A stretch of 64,000 nt of DNA from Pseudomonas violetae (GCF_023072615.1 NZ_JAKNRW010000012.1:1-64000), one strand, 5' to 3'. Counted from the first letter of the stretch, positions 45,304 through 54,863 are shown. Notes: generated from the letters alone by a model not told the origin. Translations and numbers: made by a program.

Positions 45304-47413
45304 GTTAGCCTCTAACCAATCAAAACAAAAATCGAAAAATCTCGACCCACATATCGCTGAGATCGAATACAAGGGTTTTTACAAATCGGTTGTCCATAAG
45401 ACTGTCTCTATCCCCCCCAAGCTGCATGGATTTGTCTTCCTTCAATGCCTAATTCGCTTTCTCCAAGATAAATCTTCAGAAGGCTTTTATAGTTTATATA
45501 AGTTTGCAGGTGGATCTCAAGCGCTAATCACCTATCTAAATGACAACTACGAGAACCCCAGATCAATACCAACGAACATTTTACAAAACTATGCAGACTA
45601 TTTGAGCGATACTGAAGAGCAGGTCACCGCTAGTATTCGTACAAACATTTCAGTTTTTAGTGTTATGTTACAGTGGAGCATCGCTCAACCTTGGTTTAAG
45701 AAATTCGCAGAAAAAGACCGTATTTTTGTCTTGTCGGCTTATGATAAAAAAATATCAATACCCAAAAACAGTATGCTGGACGGCACCGCACCAGCAATGT
45801 CAGAGTTAGTAAAAGGCAAAGAGTTTGATGACCTTGAGCTTTTGGACTCTCTGATTCGATTTTGCTTTGGCTTCCTGTTGATATTCAAGAGACATCGAGA
45901 CCTTATTACTTCAAATCGCAGAGTCAAAGCCAGATTAGAATTAGCGCGAGCATCTGAGAAACCAGACATCGACTGGCGCGTTTTGCATCCAAACTGGGAT
46001 GACTACAATGAAATTTTCAATGCCATCGTAGACTCACGGGATGCGACTCTAGTAGAACGCCTACTCCTTTCAAATCAACGTTTTCAAAATGCATTTATGG
46101 ACGCAAAGAAGCCAAATACGCTTGGAGAGCTATATACCAAGCTTAAAAGCTGCGTTCGAGAGGTAGGATCTCTTTGCTTCACACATTTACTTAGCGAAGA
46201 AAACCAATATGTCACTTTTGAACAACTGGACATCAGAAGCCTTCTCAGTCCCTGCGAAGCTGAAGAAATATGTTTGCGATGGCTACTCGGAATTGATCGA
46301 GTTCAGCTAAGTGGCCAACAACAACTAACACTTCAGGATATTGATTTAACACCAACTCATGTGACAATGTCATTTTTCAAGCGTCGCTCTAACGAATCCC
46401 AGCGGGATTCGACGTCACACAAGAGAAAAACTTACAATTATCGTGTGATTAGCTACGTACTTCAGCTAAGAGAGCGTTTCGAAAAGTTTTTTAGTGCAAC
46501 CAATTCTGATCAACAAAAATTCTTCCAATTCGACAACCCCTTCGCGCGAAAACAAAACCATTCTTCGGTCACTTTTCGCCCTATCATTTTGGCCTGTACG
46601 CCTGGAACCAATTTGTATGAAGAAATAGGTTCGATTTTTCCTCGGGCTAAGCTTTTTCAAGAGTATTTTAAACTGCTGGTAGATGAAAATACTTCTGCTA
46701 ATAGCGAAACGGACAAACCTCATGACTCTAAAGAGAAAAAGAAACCAAACACTGATTCTCCATTAACGAGAAATCTTACCGCAAATGTAATCGCACAGTC
46801 CCGTGCCATTATCGACCCTGAAGACCCAACAGTCACATCAGCGTTCAATAGACGTACTAAAGCTGAGGTAGCTGCGGACGGCAATGCTCACAGCGTTAAC
46901 ACCAGTCATGATATTTACAAAAACCGAAGCCAGACAGCCCATAGACTAGGCCAACGATCTAAATTTGTTGGGGCAGTAGGGAGGCTTCAAGAGGAGGACG
47001 CACGCAAGTTATCTTCTCTGATGAGCAATACCACTATCATAACGTTGGACAAAGTCAATGACATACTCGGCTGGAATGTCTCTTCCTTCAAACCTAATGA
47101 TGTAGACGACTTCAATAAACTCATAAGCACTGCAGAGGCAGACGGTTATAACTGCGCACCCTTTGGTTGGCTATCAAAACCTACATCTATAGAGCGCATT
47201 GTTATTGTCGCTCCCGTGACTGCAGCGCTTATACTATCATTCATTAAAGGTTGTCAGATTGAGTTGAAGAATTCCAGCTCGCAAGCGCGCAATCATGCAA
47301 TAATTGTGCAGCTATGCTATGCCAAGATGGTTTTGAGGTCATTTGACAGACGCACAGTTGCCGACGGCCGTGAAATGCTTGAAGAGTTTGATTTCCCTCC
47401 GGCTATCATCTGA
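45296..47413 (+). CDS. Island protein 2, large degenerate recombinase-like partner
   Basis: A 705-residue protein overlapping recombinase 1 by eight bases (TTG start at 45296) and followed closely by recombinase 3. No full catalytic set is seen. Still, the region 490-560 has recombinase-like spacing (LTANVIAQSRAII, then AHSVNTSHDIYKNRSQTAHR with a His nine residues before a Tyr), and the RWLLGIDRVQLSGQQQLTLQDIDL segment near 330 resembles the start of a catalytic domain. It may act as an architectural or partner recombinase, like the large second protein of trio-type elements. The name is an inference from context. Confidence 0.72.
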   Translation: MSKLASNQSKQKSKNLDPHIAEIEYKGFYKSVVHKTVSIPPKLHGFVFLQCLIRFLQDKSSEGFYSLYKFAGGSQALITYLNDNYENPRSIPTNILQNYADYLSDTEEQVTASIRTNISVFSVMLQWSIAQPWFKKFAEKDRIFVLSAYDKKISIPKNSMLDGTAPAMSELVKGKEFDDLELLDSLIRFCFGFLLIFKRHRDLITSNRRVKARLELARASEKPDIDWRVLHPNWDDYNEIFNAIVDSRDATLVERLLLSNQRFQNAFMDAKKPNTLGELYTKLKSCVREVGSLCFTHLLSEENQYVTFEQLDIRSLLSPCEAEEICLRWLLGIDRVQLSGQQQLTLQDIDLTPTHVTMSFFKRRSNESQRDSTSHKRKTYNYRVISYVLQLRERFEKFFSATNSDQQKFFQFDNPFARKQNHSSVTFRPIILACTPGTNLYEEIGSIFPRAKLFQEYFKLLVDENTSANSETDKPHDSKEKKKPNTDSPLTRNLTANVIAQSRAIIDPEDPTVTSAFNRRTKAEVAADGNAHSVNTSHDIYKNRSQTAHRLGQRSKFVGAVGRLQEEDARKLSSLMSNTTIITLDKVNDILGWNVSSFKPNDVDDFNKLISTAEADGYNCAPFGWLSKPTSIERIVIVAPVTAALILSFIKGCQIELKNSSSQARNHAIIVQLCYAKMVLRSFDRRTVADGREMLEEFDFPPAII

Positions 47414-47423
47414 GATATCTCAA

Positions 47424-49295
47424 ATGAAAAGTAAAGAGCGAACCGTTTCCTATAGTAACAAACTCGGTGATTCTGCTTTCTTCATATATGAAAGCTCATC
47501 ATCAAGAATCATACCTGCCCCGTTCAATTACGCATGTGATCGAAAGAAGATTATTTGGGCGCAGGAGATCTTCGTGCAAATGTCCTTTGTGTCACATCAA
47601 GAACGTGGCAAACCTTTGCAGGTTACTAATTTACACCAGGCTATTAACTGCTGCGCTGCCTTGAGAGGCATATGCGAATATTGGCAGACTTACTTGCCAA
47701 ATAAACCTCTGTGGAATTGGACAGAAAAAAATCTGACTGATTTTTTCCATACTAAGATGGTCAAAACTGATATTTCCGACCACCACCCATCCCCTATTTA
47801 CGCTAATCAGAACTTTAGTAATTACTCTAACATTTTTAAAATCAGTCATGCTGCTCGTTTAAATGGAAAGATCAGTGATGGTTTAGGCTTTCCTATCACA
47901 ACCAAACTAAAACACCTCATTATGGAACCACTTTTAGATGATATGGGCCTGACAATTGAGGAGTGGTTGAAAGGCCAGAGCCACCCTCCAGTCCCCCTAG
48001 GTATTTCAGCTGTTATTCTTAGCAGCGCGATTAATTTGCTGGAATCCGATGAGACTGCTGTGGCGTTATCACTTTACTCTGCGTGGAGAAAATCGCGCCA
48101 ACTCCACCAGAAGTGGTTTCCAACAAGAACGTGCAACTCCGATATTATCCAGCAATCAAAAATTATCGAAGGTGATAATTTTGGAATAAAAGAAGCACTC
48201 GAAGCTCACAACGTTGGGCATGTCCATGAATTACCATGGAGAAACAGAAGAGAATTTAGACGCTTTCGTCGGCGGCTGATAGGCGCTTGCCTAAACATCA
48301 TGCTGATTCAAAGTGGCCACCGTAGCCACGAATTTCAATCCACAGTATCGAACGATCGTAGATTGAGACGTGGATTGCTGATGGTCAAACAAAAACTGGA
48401 CAAATCATTGAATGGCCTTAAAGCGTACCGCCCTCTTGCAAAGCTATCTACGCGAGCGGCTGAAACTTTGTGGAATTTAAGCTTCGTCAACCCCGATCTT
48501 TACCCAATGCCGCTTCAGCATTCGTTCCATGACACCCGATTTGCGGAAATGGTTATACATAACGAATTTCCGGTTGATGCGTTCACATCTTTTGACAACT
48601 GCTCTCTAAATGCGCGTTTGAATGCATTTTACCAATCTGATGTACTACCAATAATGCCAGAAGCTCATAATATCCACCCCATCCTTAGTACACATCAGTT
48701 CAGGCACTCTTTTGCCGAATTTTCATTGCGCAGGTTCGACGAAGACGTCCATGAGAGTTTACGCGAACATTTCATCCATCGATCCGAATACTCCACGAAA
48801 ATTTACGAGCACTGGAAATTAAACCCCGCAGTTCAATCGATGTTAGAGAAAAACTATCTCTATGAACTAATTGGAAAAACGGCCGAAGGTAAGCTCGAAG
48901 CACGTTTCTGGGGGCCAGCCTTTCAAAGAATTAAAGCCGAGATCAACCGCATCAAGTTTTTGCATCCTAACAAGCCAGGGGAGCACTATCAACAAATCTT
49001 GGACAGTATTGAGCGATTTGCTGTATTTGAATGGGGATTCTGTGTTCTTTTCTCCTCATCCAAACGTGAGGCTAATTGCTGCGACTTTGTTACCGGACTT
49101 CCTGACGTCGACGCATTAGCAACTCCAGGCCGATGCTCCGGCTGTCCAAACAACATGGTCAACACAATCCAAAAGGGAAATTTGCTGCGAATCGAACTAG
49201 CCTATTCAGAAATGAGCGAAACCCATCCGATAAAGGCTATCGGCGATTTGTGCAAGGACATGGCCAACCAAATATCACGCAGGACTAAAAAATAA
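47424..49295 (+). CDS. Island tyrosine recombinase 3 with C-terminal zinc-finger-like region
   Basis: A 623-residue recombinase. I prefer ATG 47424; a TTG at 47343 would overlap gene 2 by 71 bases. The catalytic set is complete: Arg300 (SGHRSHEF), His424-x-x-Arg427-His (THQFRHSFAEF), His452 (FIHRSEY) and Tyr461 (KIYEHW), with nine-residue spacing. A long C-terminal part carries CCDFVTGLPDVDALATPGRCSGC, a likely zinc site, as in Tn554 TnpB-like proteins. It ends one base before the next small gene. Together with recombinase 1 it would do the strand exchange that inserted the island into endA. Confidence 0.87.
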   Translation: MKSKERTVSYSNKLGDSAFFIYESSSSRIIPAPFNYACDRKKIIWAQEIFVQMSFVSHQERGKPLQVTNLHQAINCCAALRGICEYWQTYLPNKPLWNWTEKNLTDFFHTKMVKTDISDHHPSPIYANQNFSNYSNIFKISHAARLNGKISDGLGFPITTKLKHLIMEPLLDDMGLTIEEWLKGQSHPPVPLGISAVILSSAINLLESDETAVALSLYSAWRKSRQLHQKWFPTRTCNSDIIQQSKIIEGDNFGIKEALEAHNVGHVHELPWRNRREFRRFRRRLIGACLNIMLIQSGHRSHEFQSTVSNDRRLRRGLLMVKQKLDKSLNGLKAYRPLAKLSTRAAETLWNLSFVNPDLYPMPLQHSFHDTRFAEMVIHNEFPVDAFTSFDNCSLNARLNAFYQSDVLPIMPEAHNIHPILSTHQFRHSFAEFSLRRFDEDVHESLREHFIHRSEYSTKIYEHWKLNPAVQSMLEKNYLYELIGKTAEGKLEARFWGPAFQRIKAEINRIKFLHPNKPGEHYQQILDSIERFAVFEWGFCVLFSSSKREANCCDFVTGLPDVDALATPGRCSGCPNNMVNTIQKGNLLRIELAYSEMSETHPIKAIGDLCKDMANQISRRTKK

Positions 49296-49296
49296 A

Positions 49297-49863
49297 ATGC
49301 CGGTTACCCTTGAGCAATTCAGAAAAACAAAAGGCGAGCCTAGCAACTTTCCGTGCTGGGCAGTTTCTGAGACAACGAGAAAGCTATATACATTTATAAT
49401 TGAAAACTACAATCAGATCAAATTGAATATAGAAAACAGTTCAAATTTGAGCCCGCGCGATCGTCAACTTATAGCTAGACGTATAGCCGTACAATGTGGC
49501 TTTAGCCCAAGCATTATCACTGATCGTAGACAACCGAACATTGTAGATCTGATCAAAGAGCTGAATGCAGATCTCGCCATCGTTTTCAAAAGTGTCTCTG
49601 CAAAAAAATGGCAAAGCGGGAGAAAACTTACTAAAGAGGAGTTAATTAAAGAGAACAAAAACCTCAAGACTGAAAACGTTGAACTTAGGAAACTTTCTCT
49701 CGGTGCCTTTGCTACTGCAATACTAGAAAGCAGCATCCTGGCCGACACTCGCTCTTACACTTTAACAATAGACAAACTTAAAGAAGAAATAGAGCGACAA
49801 AAAACTGTTATTGACAATCAAGCGGAACAAAATAGAAGGTATATGGAATCGCTCAGCAAATAA
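49297..49863 (+). CDS. Small coiled-coil protein of the recombinase operon (TnpC/GmtX-like position)
   Basis: A 188-residue protein whose ATG lies one base after the recombinase 3 stop. Residues 1-95 are a mixed helical domain (RQLIARRIAVQCGFSPSIITDRRQPNIVDLI). Residues 105-185 form coiled coils (ELIKENKNLKTENVELRKL; KLKEEIERQKTVIDNQAEQNRRYMESL). A short helical protein as the last gene of a recombinase operon matches TnpC of Tn554 and the third member of gamma-mobile-trio modules, thought to assist or direct recombination. Homology itself is not proven here. Confidence 0.75.
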   Translation: MPVTLEQFRKTKGEPSNFPCWAVSETTRKLYTFIIENYNQIKLNIENSSNLSPRDRQLIARRIAVQCGFSPSIITDRRQPNIVDLIKELNADLAIVFKSVSAKKWQSGRKLTKEELIKENKNLKTENVELRKLSLGAFATAILESSILADTRSYTLTIDKLKEEIERQKTVIDNQAEQNRRYMESLSK

Positions 49864-50170
49864 GCTAGAAGTGAGCATAGTACGTGTTTCCAACCCCAAG
49901 CTAGGTATCAATTACGTCCCGAGTAGCGGCATCCTTGTCGCGCCCTCTCATGACCATTCTAGTCAATCGCCATCCGCCCACTAAAAAAACAAAAAAAAAT
50001 TAACGCGCCAAAAATCCGTCGCATTAAAAATCAACAAGTTACTAAGTTTGACACCAATATTATTACATATATTGCCAAACTTTTAACCTGTAACCACTTG
50101 CAAAGTCAGTAGCAATGGCCTATTCCTAAAAACAGTTAATATAACGGCATTACATTACGCATGGCAAGCG
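49864..50170. other. AT-rich non-coding gap with a possible promoter
   Basis: This 307-base region separates the recombinase operon from the next island gene. It contains long A-runs (49980-50010) and TTGACA (50048-50053) followed, 16 bases later, by TATTGC (50070-50075), a plausible promoter for the gene at 50171. No gene or hairpin of note is seen. Confidence 0.35.
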
Positions 50171-51241
50171 ATGGAGTTGAGGATGCGCATCCACTGGGGA
50201 TTCAAAGAGGAGATCCTTACATTGCTGGCTAACGCAGCAAAAGCCCCCGACCAATCTGACGAACAAACCTTACTGCTTAATGAGGCAAGTGTCCTTCTCT
50301 GGCGATTCGATAATGAGGTCTTACCACGAAAGGCAGAAGAAATCCGTAACTTATTAACATTCGACATTAACATTTGGCTTCCTAAGACGGTGAACCTTAT
50401 GTATACAGGGCCACTCATTTGCAAGGGCCAACCAACAATGCTATCCGACATAATTTTACTTGATTTGTCGGGGGATGCACTTTCCTTACGAGATAGGGTG
50501 ATTAACGATGCTCTGGTAGGCTGTAGAAAAGACAACTACTCATATGAAAATTTTCGTGAATTGCATAATGCATTCACCTTTCCAGGCCTTATTAAGCCTG
50601 AAGAAATCAAACCATTGAGCTTTAAGTCTCGTTTCTACACCAAAATACCAACCACTCAGCACGATGACTACATCTATAGCTGTCCTGGATGTCTTTCACC
50701 TTTAGATCACACAGCAGATGTTTTACAGTGCAGCTCACCTTTTTGCCCGACCACCAAATACTCCCGGCTACCACCGCACAGAGAGATCCCTTACCACACT
50801 CGAAAAGAACATATCACCAAGACCGTTTACAAAAAGCAATTGAAACTTAACCAATTGGCTTGGCGCACGATCGCTAGCCCATTAGTTTTTGAAACAATCA
50901 TCATGAAATATTTAAAAAAATTGGTACCTGCTAGCACAAGCGAAACGATTACACTGAATGAGTCCAGGCCTGGTTTATCGATAATTGAAAACGGGAATAG
51001 AATAAATCTTGACCCAGTAGCTACTCATTCCGCGCATACGATTTTCAGCTATTACTCTGAAAAGGCTATCCCAGGTGAAACCTGGATTGTGGTGCCCGAT
51101 GGAACTAGGCAACTTTTCCGACATTTGAAAGAAAAGCTTTCTGACAGCTACAAGATCGTTACCGCCCGAAGCTACCCTTATGAGTATCTCAAACGATTTC
51201 ATTCCGACCGATCCAGAGTTAAGAGGATTCGGTGTCGCTAG
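50171..51241 (+). CDS. Island protein of unknown function with zinc finger, possibly nuclease-related
   Basis: A 356-residue protein. The middle has a four-Cys zinc site (YSCPGCLSPLD ... VLQCSSPFCPT, about 175-200), framed by helical N-terminal and alpha/beta C-terminal parts. The end (INLDPVATHSAHTIFSYYSEKAIPGETWIVVPDGTRQLF) loosely recalls restriction-endonuclease-related proteins that pair a C4 finger with a degenerate nuclease fold, but the usual Asp-x-Lys core is not evident. It is the first cargo gene behind the recombinase operon and has the same low G+C. Defence cargo is possible, not shown. Confidence 0.6.
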   Translation: MELRMRIHWGFKEEILTLLANAAKAPDQSDEQTLLLNEASVLLWRFDNEVLPRKAEEIRNLLTFDINIWLPKTVNLMYTGPLICKGQPTMLSDIILLDLSGDALSLRDRVINDALVGCRKDNYSYENFRELHNAFTFPGLIKPEEIKPLSFKSRFYTKIPTTQHDDYIYSCPGCLSPLDHTADVLQCSSPFCPTTKYSRLPPHREIPYHTRKEHITKTVYKKQLKLNQLAWRTIASPLVFETIIMKYLKKLVPASTSETITLNESRPGLSIIENGNRINLDPVATHSAHTIFSYYSEKAIPGETWIVVPDGTRQLFRHLKEKLSDSYKIVTARSYPYEYLKRFHSDRSRVKRIRCR

Positions 51242-51919
51242 CAAATTTAAACCACCTCGTTGTATGTCGATCGGCCGACTGAATGGGAGGCCATAAAGCT
51301 ACACGTCTGACCGGTTTGCTTGGTGAGCTCTTTGACCAGAGGCTTTAGCGACTATCCGTTCATAAGCTCTTGACAGCGAGGAAGTCAACGTCCTTCGCAA
51401 CTTTGGCGATTGCTTGAAAGCTCCTGGTAGGGCGAATACTAAGATGCTCGAGATTCCAGGTCGCGATCGTTACACCGGAGTGACTGAATGGCGCGATGAG
51501 GGTAAGAAGGCTAGCTAGCAGCGATGGCGCGATAAACTTGGAAATTATTAGTACGAGTCAATGCCAAACTTTTTGGTGGCTGGTAGACCATATGATCATT
51601 GTCCAAATAGCAGCAACTGCTCCTGCAAAGGCATCCGCCAAACATACGCAAAGTAAGGTTCAACAGGATAAGTATGCAGCTAAAATCTCCATCATCTGCA
51701 ACCGGAAGATGCTGATTCACTACCGCCCTGACGGCGCTTCCTACGACGCCGTATCGGAAAAAACAGTGGCTCTATTGATAGCGAGTCTGGCGCCCCGCGC
51801 TCAACATTAGCGCTTGGCTTTTAACAGTCAGAAAGCCTGATGACCGACGGCGCAGCCTCATGAGGGACTGCGCACTAGGTCAGCATATGCGTGTGCGGCG
51901 CGGCGCATTCCACAGAGCG
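51242..51919. other. Gap of 678 bases without a supported gene
   Basis: The region has mixed base composition and short open frames only. A 104-codon frame on the plus strand (51496-51810) has no good ribosome site, no recognisable domain and atypical composition, so I do not call it. The G+C rises towards the right, suggesting a junction between two imported pieces. Confidence 0.35.
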
Positions 51920-52249
51920 TTACTTCCTAACCAACTCATGTTTGATGCAGCCGTCGTAATACGTCTTTTTGACGACTGAAGGCTGAAGCCTCGACTTGCT
52001 TTTGTAGGTTTGCTCTGTGATACCCAGCGCCATCTTTGGCATCCAAGACTTCGAATACTTCCGTTTCTTTAGCTTGTTTTGAGTGCTGTACAGCGTGGTG
52101 CCAGAAAGCTTCGACTGCTGGGCATTGCCAGCGACTCCTGCACCCCATTTGCAAATTTCTAGCTGACGAGCGTTGAGGTCTTGTGCTTGTGCGGGTAACA
52201 CTGCTATCGCCATGAGAAACGCTCCCATGGTGTAACCAAGAATGCGCAT
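51920..52249 (-). CDS. Secreted small protein of unknown function
   Basis: A 109-residue protein with a signal peptide (MRILGYTMGAFLMAIAVLPAQAQ, residues 1-23). The mature part is basic with Cys residues (EICKWGAG near 33; YDGCIKHEL near the end) that may form one disulfide. I chose ATG 52249, behind GGGA, which gives the best signal peptide; a longer frame to 52273 does not. It lies on the minus strand, opposite to the recombinase operon. No family is recognised. Confidence 0.65.
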   Translation of the reverse strand: MRILGYTMGAFLMAIAVLPAQAQDLNARQLEICKWGAGVAGNAQQSKLSGTTLYSTQNKLKKRKYSKSWMPKMALGITEQTYKSKSRLQPSVVKKTYYDGCIKHELVRK

Positions 52250-52273
52250 CAATCCCGATCTCCATTCGATCAA

Positions 52274-53148
52274 AAGCTGAGATTCTGACAGGAGTTGCGA
52301 GGGCGACGGGCCACTAATTTGCCCATGAAGAACATGGTTCTATTGATTGATCAACTCGTAGTGATCACTTCCCTTGAAATTTTGGTAAAAAAGAAAGTCT
52401 AACCATCGCTAAAGCTTTTGGTCTCTCCTTCCGTTCAATAAATAACGGCAAAGCTCACGGCGTCTGGCCGACAAAATATATTTACTCAACGGAAAGCTAA
52501 GCTAGGAAAAATTATGAAACACCTCGAAATATTCAAAGAATACTACAATGGTTTTTGATTTTCAGCTGAGCGCTTTAAAAGCGTACCAATAAATTCGTAA
52601 ATATCAACGGTAACCGATAGGTACTTTGACGTTACGATTGCCCAACTATCTAAAAAATGGTCGAGATTACCCTTGGTGAGTTCCAAATTCTTTCAACGAC
52701 AGAACAAGCGCATGAACTGTCATGTCACCTTGCACTTGCGGGCTTTGACCCGGAGAAATTTCTCAGCGCACGCTCTCCAGCGTCTAAAGGCAAATGGAAA
52801 ATGGCGGCAACAAGCTAATGAAGCTTCAGATTCTACAGTTCTACAGTTCTACACAAATGCCCTCTCCAACGGCCACACTTTGTCTGTCAATGGATTGTGC
52901 GCCCTCACCCTAAACCAAATCAATCTGCCCAAGCGGCCTTGCGGGCGTCGTTGGCTTAGGGCGCGCTCCCCCGTGTGAAACCCGTTGTGCTAGGCGGCAG
53001 TCGCAATGATCTGCCGTAAATGCCTCTCAGCAGAGATGACCTGTTGATACAAGAAGAATCCACCCGTGATGACGAGGGTCGTTGAGACAAGCCTCACAAT
53101 GCAAAGAGTGCAAAGAGTGCAAAGATCGGTTATCTAATTTGGCTGATG
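52274..53148. other. Gap of 875 bases with at most one tiny gene
   Basis: This region is AT-rich between 52370 and 52660, with many in-frame stops. The only frame with any support is the 53-codon one at 52657-52818, listed separately. The end (53100-53130) has a short direct repeat GCAAAGAGT read three times. The remainder looks like remnant sequence between imported segments. Confidence 0.35.
52657..52818 (+). CDS. Possible 53-residue protein (small or remnant)
   Basis: ATG 52657 opens a 53-codon frame (start MVEITLGEFQILSTTEQAHEL, end SKGKWKMAATS). The composition is protein-like: amphipathic helix, then LAGFDPEKFLSARSPASK. There is no clear ribosome site, and no longer homologue can be judged by eye, so it may be a truncated remnant. 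Confidence 0.3.
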   Translation: MVEITLGEFQILSTTEQAHELSCHLALAGFDPEKFLSARSPASKGKWKMAATS

Positions 53149-53832
53149 CTAGATAATTTCGACGATCTTTTTTTTCTCCCCAGGCTTAGCATTACCCCAC
53201 AGCAGCTCAAACCGCGCCGCGTTTAATCTCACGTCCGTCTCGAGACCAGACTCTCTACCATTTGGGACGTACAACGCTGCCACTACACCATTCGCGGCGA
53301 TGGCAAGGAATGCTGCAGATAGGTAGTAAATCGACCCTCTAACTTGGCGCGCTGACTGTTCAATTTGGCCGGCAGTGTCTTCGTTCTTTTGAGCTGAGCG
53401 AGCTAGCGTGGTAACTACCGACTTCACGGAGTCTTCGACACTCTTGAAAGCTGCACCAGGCGCTTGTTTCGCCACCTGAGCAGCGACTTCGTCTGCTCTT
53501 GACGACGCTTTTTCTGCCAGCTGCATTTGCTGCGCGATCTGTCGACCGACAGCTTCGACATGCTCAGTGCACTTGGCTGAACTTTCGAGCACCGCTGTGG
53601 CTGCGCGGGTTTGGCTCGTCAATCGATCAACTTCATCGGTCAGCCTTTCCGCACAGCGCTTAAAATCCTTGACGTAACCATCTATGGGCCTGTCTGGCTC
53701 ATGTTTCATCCTATGAAGGCAATGACGAAGCTGCAATTGAAGGCCTTTAGCTCCTTGTGTCAGTTGCTCGCAAAAAGGGCTTTTTACGGGATTAAAATTC
53801 GATCGATTCAATAATCCGATTCCAGTATCCAT
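53149..53832 (-). CDS. Coiled-coil protein with one membrane helix
   Basis: A 227-residue protein. Residues 60-150 are coiled-coil (DEVDRLTSQTRAATAVLESS, IAQQMQLAEKASSRADEVAAQVAK), and one membrane helix follows near 165-190 (IYYLSAAFLAIAANGVVAALYV), with about 40 basic and acidic residues after it. It has no signal peptide, so it is anchored by the single helix. The ATG at 53832 has the strong ribosome site GGAGGGGAG. I do not recognise a family; similar proteins occur among mobile-element or secretion accessory genes. Confidence 0.6.
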   Translation of the reverse strand: MDTGIGLLNRSNFNPVKSPFCEQLTQGAKGLQLQLRHCLHRMKHEPDRPIDGYVKDFKRCAERLTDEVDRLTSQTRAATAVLESSAKCTEHVEAVGRQIAQQMQLAEKASSRADEVAAQVAKQAPGAAFKSVEDSVKSVVTTLARSAQKNEDTAGQIEQSARQVRGSIYYLSAAFLAIAANGVVAALYVPNGRESGLETDVRLNAARFELLWGNAKPGEKKKIVEII

Positions 53833-53889
53833 CTCCCCTCCTTGAGTCATGGGTTCAATGTGGCACCCGAAATTTGAATATGCTCACTC

Positions 53890-54863
53890 ATGAAAAAATT
53901 GCTTTACGTCCTAACGCTATCTCTCTCGATAATCAATCCTGCCTTTTCCGCCCCTCCATCGAATTTTACCGACGCCAAAGTCATAGCAAAGCAGAAGATC
54001 TACCTTGACCAAGCAAGCAGCTCAATGGGCGAGCTGTACTGCGGCTGCAAATGGACGTGGGTGGGGAAATCGGGTGGGCGCATCGATGCTGAATCCTGCG
54101 GCCTTCAAGCTAGAAAGCAAGAGAACCGCGCAGAGCGAACTGAATGGGAACACATTGTTCCAGCTTGGACATTCGGTCACCAACGGCAATGCTGGCAAAA
54201 CGGAGGTCGTGAGCAATGTGTGAAAGATGACCCAATGTTCGGCGTGATGGAAGCTGATTTGTTCAATCTGTATCCATCAGTTGGTGAGGTCAACGGCGAC
54301 CGAAGCAATTTCAACTATGGTATGGCCGCAGGAGTGGCTCCGCAGTATGGTCAATGCAAGACAAAGGTTGATTTCGACCAGCGAGCCGCTGAGCCGCTGA
54401 GCCGCGCGACGAAGTTAAGGGTTTGGTAGCTAGGACAACGTTTTACATGTTCGACCGATACAAATTGAGCATGTCACGTCAGCAGCAACAATTGCTTATG
54501 GCATGGGACAAGCAGTTTCCAGCGACGGCTTGGGAGCTGGAGCGTGACAAACGCATCACAGCTGTCATGGGCCATTCCAATCCTTTCGTGACCGGTCAGC
54601 GAAATTGGGCGCTTGGATATAAGCCGGTAGGTGATGGCGTCGTAAGCGCGCTTCCCCAGAAGGTCTCGCGGTTAGACGCAAGGCGCCAAGTCGGAAGTTC
54701 GAACGCCCACGGGTTGATCATCGGCAACCAAAATAGCCATCTGTACCACTTACCAATCGGCTGCCCTAGCTACGACAATGTTTCGCCAAAAAATCAGGTC
54801 TCCTTTGCCTCGGAGTCTGAAGCCTTGTCGGCGGGATATCAAAAAGCAGGGAACTGCAAATGA
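53890..54863 (+). pseudogene. Second endonuclease I with C-terminal metal-binding-like domain, frameshifted
   Basis: A gene related to the truncated endA at 43688 but diverged and of lower G+C. The first part (53890-54429) has a signal peptide, LYCGCKWTW, the catalytic [18 protein letters not shown] and PSVGEVNGDRSNFNYG. At 54415-54425 one G is missing, so the frame stops at TAG 54427-54429; the second part (54423-54863) continues [18 protein letters not shown] ... [15 protein letters not shown]. The tail ([24 protein letters not shown] ... YQKAGNC) resembles small Ada-type metal-binding or sunset modules. With the frameshift repaired it would be a full nuclease of about 325 residues. Confidence 0.85.

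Noticed and set aside
51496..51810. A 104-codon frame in the gap right of the zinc-finger protein gene
   Set aside because: No ribosome site, no recognisable domain and an N-terminus of random appearance.
53100..53130. Short direct repeats (GCAAAGAGT) considered as a CRISPR or satellite
   Set aside because: Only three units of nine bases without regular spacers. I saw no CRISPR array anywhere in the window.
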